A stretch of DNA of 42,292 bases, from NCBI GenBank assembly GCA_018382125.1, contig JAGZQO010000019.1, forward strand, positions 1 to 42,292. The letters run 5' to 3'. The notes under the pieces were generated by a model. The model was not told the DNA's origin, did no database searches, and saw only the letters and a program-made list of their open reading frames with translations. Positions 16,225 through 25,655 of this stretch are shown here, piece by piece (within the stretch, counting starts at the first letter, position 1; the number at the start of each line of letters is the position of its first letter). Position numbers and translations under genes: made by a program. Origin of the DNA: Collinsella sp. (GTDB taxonomy: Bacteria; Actinomycetota; Coriobacteriia; Coriobacteriales; Coriobacteriaceae).

Positions 16225-17259
16225 CTACCAGATTCCCAGCACGTGTTGCATTCCCAAACTCATGCACGCAATACCAATCCAGCAGCAAAAGCCCAGCGCG
16301 ATGGGCTTGCCGCCCTTTTTGACCAGCTCGACGATATCGGTATTAAAACCAATAGCCGCCATGGCCATCACAATAAAGAATTTCGACAGCTCCTTGATGG
16401 GCGCCGTGATGGACACGGGAAGCTGAAACACCGTGGTGATCACGCTCGCCAGCACAAAGAACAGCACAAACATGGGAAACGCGCGTTTAAGGGAGAACGT
16501 GCTTTTGGCGTCGCCGCCGGCCTTGCGTGCCAGATGCATCTGCCAGCATGCGAGGACCAACGTGATGGGAATAATGGCCAGCGTCCTGGTGAGCTTGACC
16601 ACTGTAGCGCTCTCGAGCACATTGGCGCCGGGATGCATGCTGTCCCAAGCGCTCGCCGCAGCCGTTACGGACGAGGTGTCGTTGATGGCGGTACCGGCAA
16701 ACAGGCCAAAGCCCTCGTTGGTCAGCCCGAGCATGCCGCCGAGCGTCGGAAACACGAGCGCCGCGATAACGTTAAACAGGAAGATGACCGAAATGGCCTG
16801 GGCAATCTCGCGATCGTCGGCATCGATGACGGGCGCGGTCGCAGCAATGGCAGAACCGCCGCAAATCGACGAACCCACACCTACAAGCGTCGCGATCTTG
16901 CCCGGCACGTTCATAACGCGGCAGAGCACAAAGGCGATGACAAGCGAAGTCGAGATCGTCGCCACGATAATCGGCAGCGACTGGGCGCCCTTGGACAGGA
17001 TCTGGGAGAGGTTCATGCCAAAGCCAAGCAGGATAACCGCGTACTGCAAGACTTTTTTGGACGTATAGGTGACGCCGGCGGCGAGCTGTTCGCGACGATT
17101 CTTGGGAAAGACGAGCGCCAGGACCATGCCAAAGAGGATGGCAAACACCGGACCGCCGACCACTTCAATTTGTTTGCCGAGCAACGTCGCGGGAATGGCG
17201 ATGATTAGGCAGAACAAGACGCCTTTCCAGCGCTCGCGTACGATATTTGCCAGTTGCAT
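16225..17259 (-). CDS. YeiH-family putative sulfate exporter/transporter
   Basis: 344-residue polytopic membrane protein with about ten helices. It matches the UPF0324/YeiH family: VFAILFGMVLALVFP, SKKVLQYAVILLGFGMNLSQI, the GVGSSICGGSAIAATAPVI signature, FGLFAGTAINDTSSVTAA, and FIVMAMAAIGFNTDI. Members are annotated as putative sulfate exporters, but direct evidence for the substrate is thin. The start at 17259 follows AAGGAA. It is divergent from the GntR regulator, which is the natural candidate controller; in enterobacteria yeiH is next to a LysR gene instead. Confidence 0.92.
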   Translation of the reverse strand: MQLANIVRERWKGVLFCLIIAIPATLLGKQIEVVGGPVFAILFGMVLALVFPKNRREQLAAGVTYTSKKVLQYAVILLGFGMNLSQILSKGAQSLPIIVATISTSLVIAFVLCRVMNVPGKIATLVGVGSSICGGSAIAATAPVIDADDREIAQAISVIFLFNVIAALVFPTLGGMLGLTNEGFGLFAGTAINDTSSVTAAASAWDSMHPGANVLESATVVKLTRTLAIIPITLVLACWQMHLARKAGGDAKSTFSLKRAFPMFVLFFVLASVITTVFQLPVSITAPIKELSKFFIVMAMAAIGFNTDIVELVKKGGKPIALGFCCWIGIACMSLGMQHVLGIW

Positions 17260-17452
17260 ATGGGATTCCTTCTTTCTATTTCACGTTTGCGACGGCTTAT
17301 GATACGGCAACATTGAGCACAGCCTTGCGCAAACACAGACTAAGATGCCGCAATAGTTCTCAGGCAACAGCCGAATTACCCACCGCGGAGAGCTGATTCG
17401 CGGCATAATTAACAACTGACATATGAGTTTGATAGAACAGTTGCGAGGCGCT

Positions 17453-18154
17453 ATGGAAGAATCGATGCACGTCGGCGAGCAGGAAACGAGCCTACAGGAC
17501 CAGTCCTACCACACCATTCGACGCAAAATCGTCTACCTGGACTACAAGCCGGGCGAAAAGCTGGGCGTCAAGCAACTTTGCGATGACCTGGATATGGGGC
17601 GCACGCCCGTGCGCGAGGCTTTGGTTCGCTTGGCGCAGGAAGGCCTGGTGCGCACCGTGCCCCAAAGCGGCACCTACGTCTCACCCATCAACCTCACCCT
17701 TGCCGAGAGTGCCTGTTATATCCGCGAGCATCTGGAAAAGCAGGTGATTGTGGAGTGCTGTGCGCGCGCCACGTCGGCCGGCATCGAGCAGCTCGACCGC
17801 GCCATCGCGCTGCAGGAAAAGGCCATGGCCGATGAGGATCGCATCGGCTTCTTTTTGAGCGACAACCTCATGCATCACATGATTTTTAGCATCGCATGTC
17901 GCAGCACCGTGTGGTCGTGGCTCGAAGATACCAATGCCGACCTGGAGCGCTTCCGCTGGCTGCGCGCTGCCACGCAGGTTCTCGACAATCAGGACATCGT
18001 GAACGAGCACAAGCAGATTCGCCGCGCTATCGCCGGTCGCGACCCCATCGAAGCGAGCTTTTTGGTCAGCAAGCACCTGCACATGATGTTCCGCAACCAA
18101 ACCGAGGTTCTGGACCAGTTCCCCGAGTACTTCGAGACCAGCAAGCTCCGCTAA
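17453..18154 (+). CDS. GntR-family (FCD) transcriptional regulator
   Basis: 233-residue regulator with a winged-helix GntR domain (about residues 15-80: IRRKIVYLDYKPGEKLGVKQ, then MGRTPVREALVRLAQEGLV) and a C-terminal helical FCD ligand domain containing several His residues (LMHHMIF, EHKQIRR, KHLHMMF) that often bind a metal. I prefer ATG 17453, which has GCGAGG just before it, over ATG 17423, which has no ribosome site. The reader should note that the longer form adds ten residues. It probably controls the divergent transporter gene and itself; no operator was identified in the 190-base gap. Confidence 0.9.
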   Translation: MEESMHVGEQETSLQDQSYHTIRRKIVYLDYKPGEKLGVKQLCDDLDMGRTPVREALVRLAQEGLVRTVPQSGTYVSPINLTLAESACYIREHLEKQVIVECCARATSAGIEQLDRAIALQEKAMADEDRIGFFLSDNLMHHMIFSIACRSTVWSWLEDTNADLERFRWLRAATQVLDNQDIVNEHKQIRRAIAGRDPIEASFLVSKHLHMMFRNQTEVLDQFPEYFETSKLR

Positions 18155-18161
18155 CCTGCCA

Positions 18162-18200
18162 AAACCACCACAAAGGGGACAGGCACCTTTGTGGTGGTTT
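18162..18200. repeat. GGGACAG hairpin repeat
   Basis: Perfect 15-base arms AAACCACCACAAAGG (18162-18176) and complement (18186-18200) around GGACAGGCA, preceded by AACCTGCC. It may end the GntR transcript as a stem, but it belongs to the dispersed GGGACAG hairpin family. Confidence 0.7.
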
Positions 18201-18208
18201 CTACGCAC

Positions 18209-18249
18209 AAAAAGGCCCGGCTCCGTCTGTTGACGCGGAGCCGGGCCTT
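18209..18249 (-). terminator. Intrinsic terminator of glmS
   Basis: Arms 18212-18225 and 18236-18249 (14 bases, AAGGCCCGGCTCCG and complement), followed on the minus strand by TTTTT at 18209-18213. It ends glmS. Confidence 0.9.
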
Positions 18250-18274
18250 GGTCGTTAGAACGGCGGAATATTAG

Positions 18275-20122
<1,848 letters not shown>

Positions 20123-20223
20123 AGGATAAATCCCTTCGTCCGCGTGACTGCAAAACGTCCACGCACATGGGGCGCTGAGACGTATAACGTTCGAGTATTG
20201 TACTCACGCAGACGCAAGCTGAT

Positions 20224-20257
20224 ATACCAGAAGTGGTATCTCAACTTGAATACCACT
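20224..20257 (-). promoter_or_regulatory. Palindrome cluster upstream of glmS
   Basis: ATACCA-gaag-TGGTAT at 20224-20239 overlaps a second inverted repeat, AGTGGTAT (20232-20239) with ATACCACT (20250-20257). Three half-sites ATACCA/TGGTAT share one stretch about 100 bases before the glmS start. This TGGTAT/ACCA pattern is reminiscent of sites for GntR/HutC-type NagR/DasR regulators, but the spacing differs, so that link is a guess. The 315-base gap (20123-20437) also holds two hairpin repeats and the lacI promoter. Confidence 0.5.
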
Positions 20258-20272
20258 CGATACACACACCCC

Positions 20273-20301
20273 ACCACGAAGGGGGCAGGCGCCTTCGTGG
20301 T
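20273..20301. repeat. Hairpin repeat, variant GGGGCAG core
   Basis: ACCACGAAGG (20273-20282) pairs with CCTTCGTGGT (20292-20301) around GGGCAGGCG. It is a G-for-A variant of the 18162 element. Confidence 0.6.
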
Positions 20302-20325
20302 TGTTTGGCCTGACAGCATCGTTTG

Positions 20326-20373
20326 CCCAGATAAAACCTGCCAAAATAAACCTGTCCCTAATAGGCAGGTTTT
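20326..20373. repeat. AACCTGCC / GGGACAG hairpin repeat
   Basis: Arms AAAACCTGCC (20333-20342) and complement (20364-20373) around a CCTGTCCC core. The 33 bases 20326-20358 are the exact reverse complement of 23378-23410, so the same element occurs twice in opposite orientations. It overlaps the -35 of the LacI-family gene. Confidence 0.75.
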
Positions 20374-20402
20374 GACACCTCAGGGGCGGGCGATGCTACA
20401 AT
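20372..20402 (+). promoter_or_regulatory. Promoter of the LacI-family gene
   Basis: Consensus TTGACA (20372-20377), 19-base spacer and TACAAT (20397-20402) preceded by TG of an extended -10. The spacer is slightly long. The start codon is 35 bases further on. Confidence 0.6.
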
Positions 20403-20437
20403 CTGGCTTGTACTTGAAACGCATCAAAGGGGCCGCT

Positions 20438-21550
20438 ATGGCAAAGGTTAAAATCAGCGACGTCGCGCGCGAAGCCGGAGTTTCGTTGGGCACGGTTTCC
20501 AACGCGCTCAACCACCCCGAAAAGCTGCGTCCCGAGACCCTCAAGCTCATCAACGAGACCATCAATCGCCTGGGCTACCTGCCCAACCAAAGCGCTCGTC
20601 AGCTTGCGGGCGGCGCCACCAAGTCCTTTGGCCTGGTGCTCCCCCGTCTCGATCACGGTTTTTCGCTCCAAATCGCCAGCGGCGCCCACAACGAGGCTCG
20701 CAAGCACGGCTACGACCTGCTCATCGCCAACGCCGATAACGACGATATTCTCGAGGACCATTACCTGCGCTACTTTATGGGCACCCAGATGTCCGGCGTC
20801 ATGGTTCAGCCCATGGCGTCCCCCGACTGGCACCCCGCCATGACCAAGATGCCCGTGCCGATCGTCCATCTGGACATCCATTGCTCCGGGCCCGGCTACT
20901 ACGTAGCGGCCGACAACGAGGCCCAGGGTCGCATCATTGCCGAACTCGCCATCGCCCGCGGTGCACGCCATATCACCGTTGTGGGTAGAGCAGCATTTAT
21001 GCAACTCACCCTGCGCGTCCTTGGCATTCATAAGGCGCTCGCCCTACATCCCGACATCAAGATCGAAGTCATTGACGCCGGCGAGTGGAACACGGCGGCC
21101 GACGGCTATGGTATCGGCAGCCAAATCGCCGAGCGTCCCGCCGACGAACGCCCCGATTTTGTCGTCGGTCTAACCGACGTGCTGGCCTCGGGTGTCGTTT
21201 CGGCACTGGTCGACAAGGGCATCTCTGTCCCCGGGCAAGTACGCGTAGCGGGCTGCGATGGCAACCCGCTCGCTTGGAGCGGATCGGTCCCGCTCACTAC
21301 GGTAGCGCCCCCGGGCTACGAGATTGGCCGCAAGGGTGTCCAACTGCTGATGGAGCAAATCGAGAACAAGGCCCCGGCAAAGACCAAGCATATCCGCGTC
21401 GGCTCTGCAGCGCGCACCGTCACCACAGTCACCGCCGCCGAGGATATCAACCGCCAAGAACTGGTGCGTCCGTTCCTACTGGAGCGCGCCAGCACCCAGG
21501 CGAGCAGCCAAACCGAAGCCACCGCCATCAATCTCGGCGCGTATCTATAG
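20438..21550 (+). CDS. LacI-family transcriptional regulator
   Basis: 370-residue repressor. Residues 1-60 are a LacI HTH and hinge helix (VKISDVAREAGVSLGTVSNA, then YLPNQSARQLAGG). The rest is a periplasmic-binding-protein-like sugar domain (FGLVLPRLDHGFSLQIASGA, VDKGISVPGQVRVAGCDGNP). The start at 20438 has AAAGGGG 5 bases upstream. The effector sugar is not evident, and no sugar operon adjoins it: glmS is divergent and a HAD phosphatase is convergent. It could act on distant genes. Confidence 0.93.
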   Translation: MAKVKISDVAREAGVSLGTVSNALNHPEKLRPETLKLINETINRLGYLPNQSARQLAGGATKSFGLVLPRLDHGFSLQIASGAHNEARKHGYDLLIANADNDDILEDHYLRYFMGTQMSGVMVQPMASPDWHPAMTKMPVPIVHLDIHCSGPGYYVAADNEAQGRIIAELAIARGARHITVVGRAAFMQLTLRVLGIHKALALHPDIKIEVIDAGEWNTAADGYGIGSQIAERPADERPDFVVGLTDVLASGVVSALVDKGISVPGQVRVAGCDGNPLAWSGSVPLTTVAPPGYEIGRKGVQLLMEQIENKAPAKTKHIRVGSAARTVTTVTAAEDINRQELVRPFLLERASTQASSQTEATAINLGAYL

Positions 21551-21576
21551 CACGCCCGCAAGTATGCTAAGTCGCC

Positions 21577-21624
21577 GCTTAAGCAAAAGGGGCCCGACCA
21601 TTGCCGGGCCCCTTTTGCTTAAGC
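21577..21624. terminator. Bidirectional terminator between lacI-type and HAD genes
   Basis: Perfect 20-base arms (21577-21596 with 21605-21624) around an 8-base loop. The stem contains AAAAGGGG on one side and CCCCTTTT on the other, giving T-rich exits in both directions. It ends both convergent genes. Confidence 0.85.
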
Positions 21625-21663
21625 GCAAACGTGGGCAATTGCTCGTTTCAACGCCGCAGCTGT

Positions 21664-22314
21664 CTAGCGCACGGCCTTGACTGCCGCCGCCAGGTCGAAC
21701 AACGTATCGAGTACGGCCTCGCAGCCATCCACCACGTCCTGCGGCAGCGGCACGATGTCGGGGACGGCAAAGACATGACAGCCGGCCGTAATGCCCGAGA
21801 CGCAGCCGTTGCGCGAATCCTCGACCACGGCACATTCCTCGGGGACAAAGCCCGCGCGCTCGCAGGCAAGCAGATACATCTCGGGATCGGGCTTGCCATG
21901 CACGACGTCCTCGCCGCAAGTCACCGTCTCAAACTTGTCAAAGAGGCCGACCATCTTAAGGTTGCGCTCGGCCGTAACGAGGCGCGACGACGTCGCAAGG
22001 CCCACGTGATAGCCCGCAGCCAGCAGCTCGTCTATGCACTCGGCGGCGCCGGCCTTAAGCTCCAGATCGGTCTTGACCATCTCGTCGCGAATCTCCTTGT
22101 GGCGATGATAGAGCGCCTCGGCGGTTTCTCTGCTGCCGTAATGTGCCTCAAGGATGTCCATGACGTCGGGCAGCGTGCGGCCAATAAACTGATGGATCAG
22201 GGCATCATCAATCGCGAGCCCCAGCTCAGCGGCGCCTGCCTTCCAGGCCTTAATCCCCAAACGCTCGGTATCGACCAGTGTTCCATCCATGTCAAAAATA
22301 ACAGCCTTGATCAT
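21664..22314 (-). CDS. HAD-superfamily phosphatase (beta-phosphoglucomutase-like)
   Basis: 216-residue HAD subfamily IA hydrolase. Motif I is IFDMDGTLVD (nucleophile Asp9, acid-base Asp11), motif II is LATSSRLV, motif III is the lysine in HGKPDPEMY, and motif IV is VVEDSRNG. A helical cap sits between motifs I and II (about 20-85), as in phosphatases and beta-phosphoglucomutases. The substrate is a small phosphorylated metabolite, not identifiable from sequence. The ATG at 22314 is conserved by motif position; the upstream frame to 22401 is not family-like. Confidence 0.92.
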   Translation of the reverse strand: MIKAVIFDMDGTLVDTERLGIKAWKAGAAELGLAIDDALIHQFIGRTLPDVMDILEAHYGSRETAEALYHRHKEIRDEMVKTDLELKAGAAECIDELLAAGYHVGLATSSRLVTAERNLKMVGLFDKFETVTCGEDVVHGKPDPEMYLLACERAGFVPEECAVVEDSRNGCVSGITAGCHVFAVPDIVPLPQDVVDGCEAVLDTLFDLAAAVKAVR

Positions 22315-22374
22315 ATCGGTCCCCCATCGACTCTCGCTGTCGCATTGCCGCAACTCTACCGCATTTGGCAACTT

Positions 22375-22391
22375 GTATATAACGTATATAC
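22375..22391. promoter_or_regulatory. Palindrome in the HAD/larE divergent region
   Basis: GTATAT-AACGT-ATATAC, 6-base arms with a 5-base centre, in AT-rich DNA between the HAD gene and larE. It could be an operator or just overlapping -10 boxes. Confidence 0.3.
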
Positions 22392-22487
22392 CATATTGCA
22401 CTTTCGTTACATAGATAGAAGTCTTATGGCAAGTAACGCATTAGGATTATAGTTTTCGATCGAGTACTCAACGATAAGGATCGTTTC

Positions 22488-23366
22488 ATGATTTTAGACA
22501 CCACGGCACCCGCAGAGGAGCTTCAAGACAAGCTATCAGCGCTCGAACAGCTGCTTTTGGCATACGGGCGCGTGGCTATCGGGTTTTCTGGCGGCGTTGA
22601 CAGCAGCTTTTTAGCCGCCGTATGCGCCCGCATCATGCCTACCAATACCCTCCTCGTCCATCTCACCACGCCGCTCATCGGCACGCCCGAACAGACTTCG
22701 TTTGAGCGGTCCGTTGATGGACAAGCCCATGAGGGGCCGCATTTTAAGCTCCCCGTGCTCAATCTGTCGGTCGATCAGCTACAACTCCCCCAAGTAGCCT
22801 GCAACGACGCCAATCGCTGCTACCACTGCAAGCACGCCGGCTTTACCGCCATCGTCAACCACGCCAAGTCGCTCGGCTTTCCCACCGTCATCGACGGCAG
22901 CAATGCAAGCGATCGCGGTGACTACCGCCCTGGCATGCGCGCGGCAAAAGAGCTCGGCGTACGCTCCCCTCTCATGGAGGTCGGCTTTACCAAGGACGAA
23001 GAGCGCGAGCTGCTGCGCGCATGGGGCTATCCCGTTTGGAACCTGCCGGCGGGAGCCTGTCTTGCCACGCGCGTCCCCACGGGCGAGGAGCTTACGCGCG
23101 AGAAGATCGATTTAATCCGTACCTGCGAGGACTACCTGCACGATCTTGACCTGGCGCAGGTTCGCGCGCGCTTGGTCGGCGGCTGCATGCATATCGAGGC
23201 CGCCCCCGCAGATGTCGCCAAGATTTCCGCTCTCGGCGGCAGCGCCGTCGATGCCGAGGGCAAGACCCCGCTGCCCGCCGCCATCGAGTCCGCGCTGCGC
23301 GAGCTGGGCTGCGACCATATCTCCCCCGAGGTTACCCCCTACATCCACGGCAACATGAACCAGTAA
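22488..23366 (+). CDS. larE: ATP-dependent sacrificial sulfur transferase LarE
   Basis: 292-residue PP-loop protein that adds sulfur to the nickel-pincer cofactor precursor of lactate racemase and related enzymes. The ATP loop is FSGGVDSSFLA (Ser-Gly-Gly at 34-36). The conserved Cys in AGACLATR is at 191, the position of the sacrificial sulfur donor. Three further Cys at 105, 111 and 114 (CNDANRCYHC) make a possible metal or Fe-S site. AAGGA precedes ATG 22488. No larA, larB or larC is in the window, so its partners lie elsewhere or another pincer enzyme is served. The tail overlaps a GGGACAG hairpin. Confidence 0.93.
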   Translation: MILDTTAPAEELQDKLSALEQLLLAYGRVAIGFSGGVDSSFLAAVCARIMPTNTLLVHLTTPLIGTPEQTSFERSVDGQAHEGPHFKLPVLNLSVDQLQLPQVACNDANRCYHCKHAGFTAIVNHAKSLGFPTVIDGSNASDRGDYRPGMRAAKELGVRSPLMEVGFTKDEERELLRAWGYPVWNLPAGACLATRVPTGEELTREKIDLIRTCEDYLHDLDLAQVRARLVGGCMHIEAAPADVAKISALGGSAVDAEGKTPLPAAIESALRELGCDHISPEVTPYIHGNMNQ

Positions 23367-23410
23367 CCTGCCAAAAAGGGACAGGTTTATTTTGGCAGGT
23401 TTTATCTGGG
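23365..23410. repeat. GGGACAG hairpin repeat at larE 3' end
   Basis: Arms AACCTGCCAAAA (23365-23376) and complement (23390-23401) around AGGGACAGGTTTA. Bases 23378-23410 are the exact reverse complement of 20326-20358. It begins at the larE stop codon. Confidence 0.75.
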
Positions 23411-23485
23411 GAAATATCGCGAGGCAGTCGCCCCTCTAGCACCCATCAAACTTCGAGAGACGATAGAGGGACAATTCGGCTGCAT

Positions 23486-25186
23486 CTACTTCTTCCGATA
23501 GCGGCGGTTGCGGCTCGTCGACGAACCCATTACTTCGATGAGTCCTTTATCCGCCATTTTTGGCAGATGGTAGCGGACGGACGAAATTTTGACCCCCGAT
23601 GCAACCGCTATTTCTCGCGCCGTCATATCCACTTCGGCGCTGAGAGCCTCCAGGATCCTATCCGCTGTCGAAGCTGACGATTCTCTGCTCATATCGATAA
23701 TCTCAAACGTGTCTTTGCCACATTTTGACAGGACATGTTTATCGACAAGATCCCCGCAGATCAGGCGAATGTCATCCGAATCCCACTTCAGGGCCTCTCG
23801 TATTTTTTGAACATCGCATACGCACCCATGCTCCCGCATAAACATGAGCAATGTTTCCTCGCGATCCGTCAGCTCGGTGCCCACATGGCTCTGAATCCAC
23901 GTGCGGTTTTCAGCAAGCTCCGCCCCGTGCCGGGAAAGCAGCACCGTAAACGAATCGGCCTTAACGATAAATTTCGGCCTTCCAAGCGAACGAGACTCCA
24001 TCTCGCGAATCATAGCCGGGATACCAGATCCCTGGCTTTCTGCAACGGCCCCCTCGGCATGCTCTAACGGCGTCGCCCCCATTAGGCTCATGAGCTTTGG
24101 GTTTCGGCAGCGCGATTCCCCGTCTGCAAGATTGTCCACCGTCTTTCCTCCCCAAAGCCCACCGGGGTTTTTGATCTCTATTCTGTCTGGATAGATATCG
24201 ACACTCACGGCCTGCCCCACAAACATGGGCGAATATTCTCGATGGATGCAGGCATTTGCCAAGGCCTCGCGCAAAACCTCCTGGGGAACTTCCCAATCCT
24301 CCCTTCTGCCAGCGCCTTGCACTATCGTCGCTTTGCGCAAGTTTCGTCCAATCGCGGCAAGGGCATCTTCGATGCAAGCCGGAATCGGGCCATCGCACAA
24401 CTGGCGGTCAATAAACCGGGGTTGCCCGGGTGCAGATTTTTCCACATCGGAATGAACGGCGACATCAATCATGAGTTTAGGATAGAACTGCTGGGGGTAA
24501 ATTCCCGCCGACAGAAGCCCCGCGAGCTTCACGGCACCATCCTTTGTAGTGATATTGAGTCTGACCAGCTGCTTTTCCAGCGTATCGGCCCCGCGCAAAA
24601 CGCGCGGGGTCTGCAGCCGGCGATTTGCGATAATAGACCGCACGACATCTGGATCCAAATCCTCGACCGTTGCCTCCGAAACCACCGTGCCGTCTGCATC
24701 GCTCGGAAGCAACGCACTCTGCAGCTCATATAGCTCAGCGGGTGACATCTTGATATCTTTATCATCCACGCGCTTGTAGCTACCGTTCTGCACGCCGCGC
24801 GCGCCGATATAGCAAGGCTTCGCTTTAAGCTCAAGTTCAAAGATGCGCACCAGAAGCACCTGGAGCCCGTCGACCTCGCCTCGATCAAGCTCATACCGCG
24901 GCGCATGGGCCACCACTGCCGCTGAGCCTCCGTCTCCGATACCCGAAACAAACTGATCGCGCACCCTATCGATAGCAAAGTTAGCCGAAGGAACAAATCC
25001 TTCGGCCTCGTTCAGGCCCAAAATAATGAGCCCACCCGCAGTGTTCGCAAAAGCGCTCACTGTCTCCCATACGTCTGCGCTCAATTTATTCGTGCAGGCT
25101 TTAACTTCTACCGATGCGTCATCAGTCCCCCGCCTGCGAAGGCGCTCAACGATAAGGCCAAGAGGTTCATCCAGCAGCATTGGCAT
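23486..25186 (-). CDS. AlbA_2/Schlafen-like ATPase regulator with wHTH
   Basis: 566-residue protein of the AlbA_2 (Schlafen-related) plus HATPase_c_4 type, COG2865-like. Residues 1-140 form the AlbA_2 nucleic acid-binding domain (VEVKACTNKLSADVWETVSA, AFANTAGGLIILG). The ATP-binding part has REALANACIHREYS (N-box) and NPGGLWGGKT (G-box). The C-terminal third holds two winged-helix domains (TDREETLLMFMREHGCV and TADRILEALSAEVDMTAREI). Such proteins are often called transcriptional regulators, but functions are mostly unknown. The upstream 210 bases carry an array of TTTAGAGAGA motifs, one of which is also its ribosome site (GAGAGA, 5 bases before ATG). Autoregulation is the simplest reading. 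Confidence 0.85.
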   Translation of the reverse strand: MPMLLDEPLGLIVERLRRRGTDDASVEVKACTNKLSADVWETVSAFANTAGGLIILGLNEAEGFVPSANFAIDRVRDQFVSGIGDGGSAAVVAHAPRYELDRGEVDGLQVLLVRIFELELKAKPCYIGARGVQNGSYKRVDDKDIKMSPAELYELQSALLPSDADGTVVSEATVEDLDPDVVRSIIANRRLQTPRVLRGADTLEKQLVRLNITTKDGAVKLAGLLSAGIYPQQFYPKLMIDVAVHSDVEKSAPGQPRFIDRQLCDGPIPACIEDALAAIGRNLRKATIVQGAGRREDWEVPQEVLREALANACIHREYSPMFVGQAVSVDIYPDRIEIKNPGGLWGGKTVDNLADGESRCRNPKLMSLMGATPLEHAEGAVAESQGSGIPAMIREMESRSLGRPKFIVKADSFTVLLSRHGAELAENRTWIQSHVGTELTDREETLLMFMREHGCVCDVQKIREALKWDSDDIRLICGDLVDKHVLSKCGKDTFEIIDMSRESSASTADRILEALSAEVDMTAREIAVASGVKISSVRYHLPKMADKGLIEVMGSSTSRNRRYRKK

Positions 25187-25190
25187 TCCG

Positions 25191-25401
25191 TCTCTCTAAA
25201 ACGATAGATTTATCTCTCTAAAGTATAGTATATCTCTCTAACTTTAGAGAGATAGGTACCTTATTTTAAAGAGAAATTTAGAGAGATGCATCAAATTCAC
25301 TGCTAGATTGCCTAAGGTTATCTCTTTAACTGGCTTTCTCTTTAGAGAGACATTTAGAGAGACGAGCGCAACCTCTCTAATCATGGGCTCCTCTCTTTAA
25401 A
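25191..25401 (-). promoter_or_regulatory. Array of TTTAGAGAGA operator-like motifs
   Basis: About twelve copies of TTTAGAGAGA or TTTAAAGAGA in both orientations. Start positions on the plus strand are 25191, 25213, 25233, 25243, 25265, 25277, 25321, 25337, 25341, 25353, 25374 and 25392. The pair at 25231-25254 is a perfect 11-base inverted repeat with a 2-base centre. Two overlapping TATACT hexamers (minus strand, 25222-25232) form a likely -10 between copies 2 and 3. Copy 1 (25191-25200) is the ribosome site of the AlbA_2 gene. Several spacings are close to 10 or 20-22 bases, one or two helical turns. The 25402-25655 gap beyond it holds repeats and the nuclease promoter region but no gene. 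Confidence 0.8.
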
Positions 25402-25460
25402 GTGCGCACATCCCAACCGCACCTTAAGCTGCGGTGAAATAACTCACGATCACCCACCGA

Positions 25461-25500
25461 AAAGGGACAGGTTTGTTTTGGCAGGTATCATTTGGGGAAA
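25461..25500. repeat. GGGACAG repeat, degenerate copy
   Basis: AAAGGGACAGGTTTG continues with GGCAGGTATCATTTGGGG, about 90 percent like 23378-23410. A separate AGCTGCGGTGAAATA motif precedes it at 25427-25441. Confidence 0.55.
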
Positions 25501-25655
25501 CGCCGAATAGCTTCATATACACAACCGCCGCAGCTCCATATGAGGCAAATGAATCCGTAGCATTTGTCCCAAATCTTAAGTATTTGTTCGACAGAACGGC
25601 CCCTGCTGGCTCCTGCTAGACTGGTAGACTCCCAACCGTCCATCCAGGAGCCTCC

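Noticed and set aside
20123..20223. glmS ribozyme upstream of glmS
   Set aside because: No conserved ribozyme core or poly-A context was seen, and the 5' leader is short.
25191..25401. CRISPR array
   Set aside because: The repeat unit is about 10 bases, occurs in both orientations with variable spacing, and no cas gene is present.
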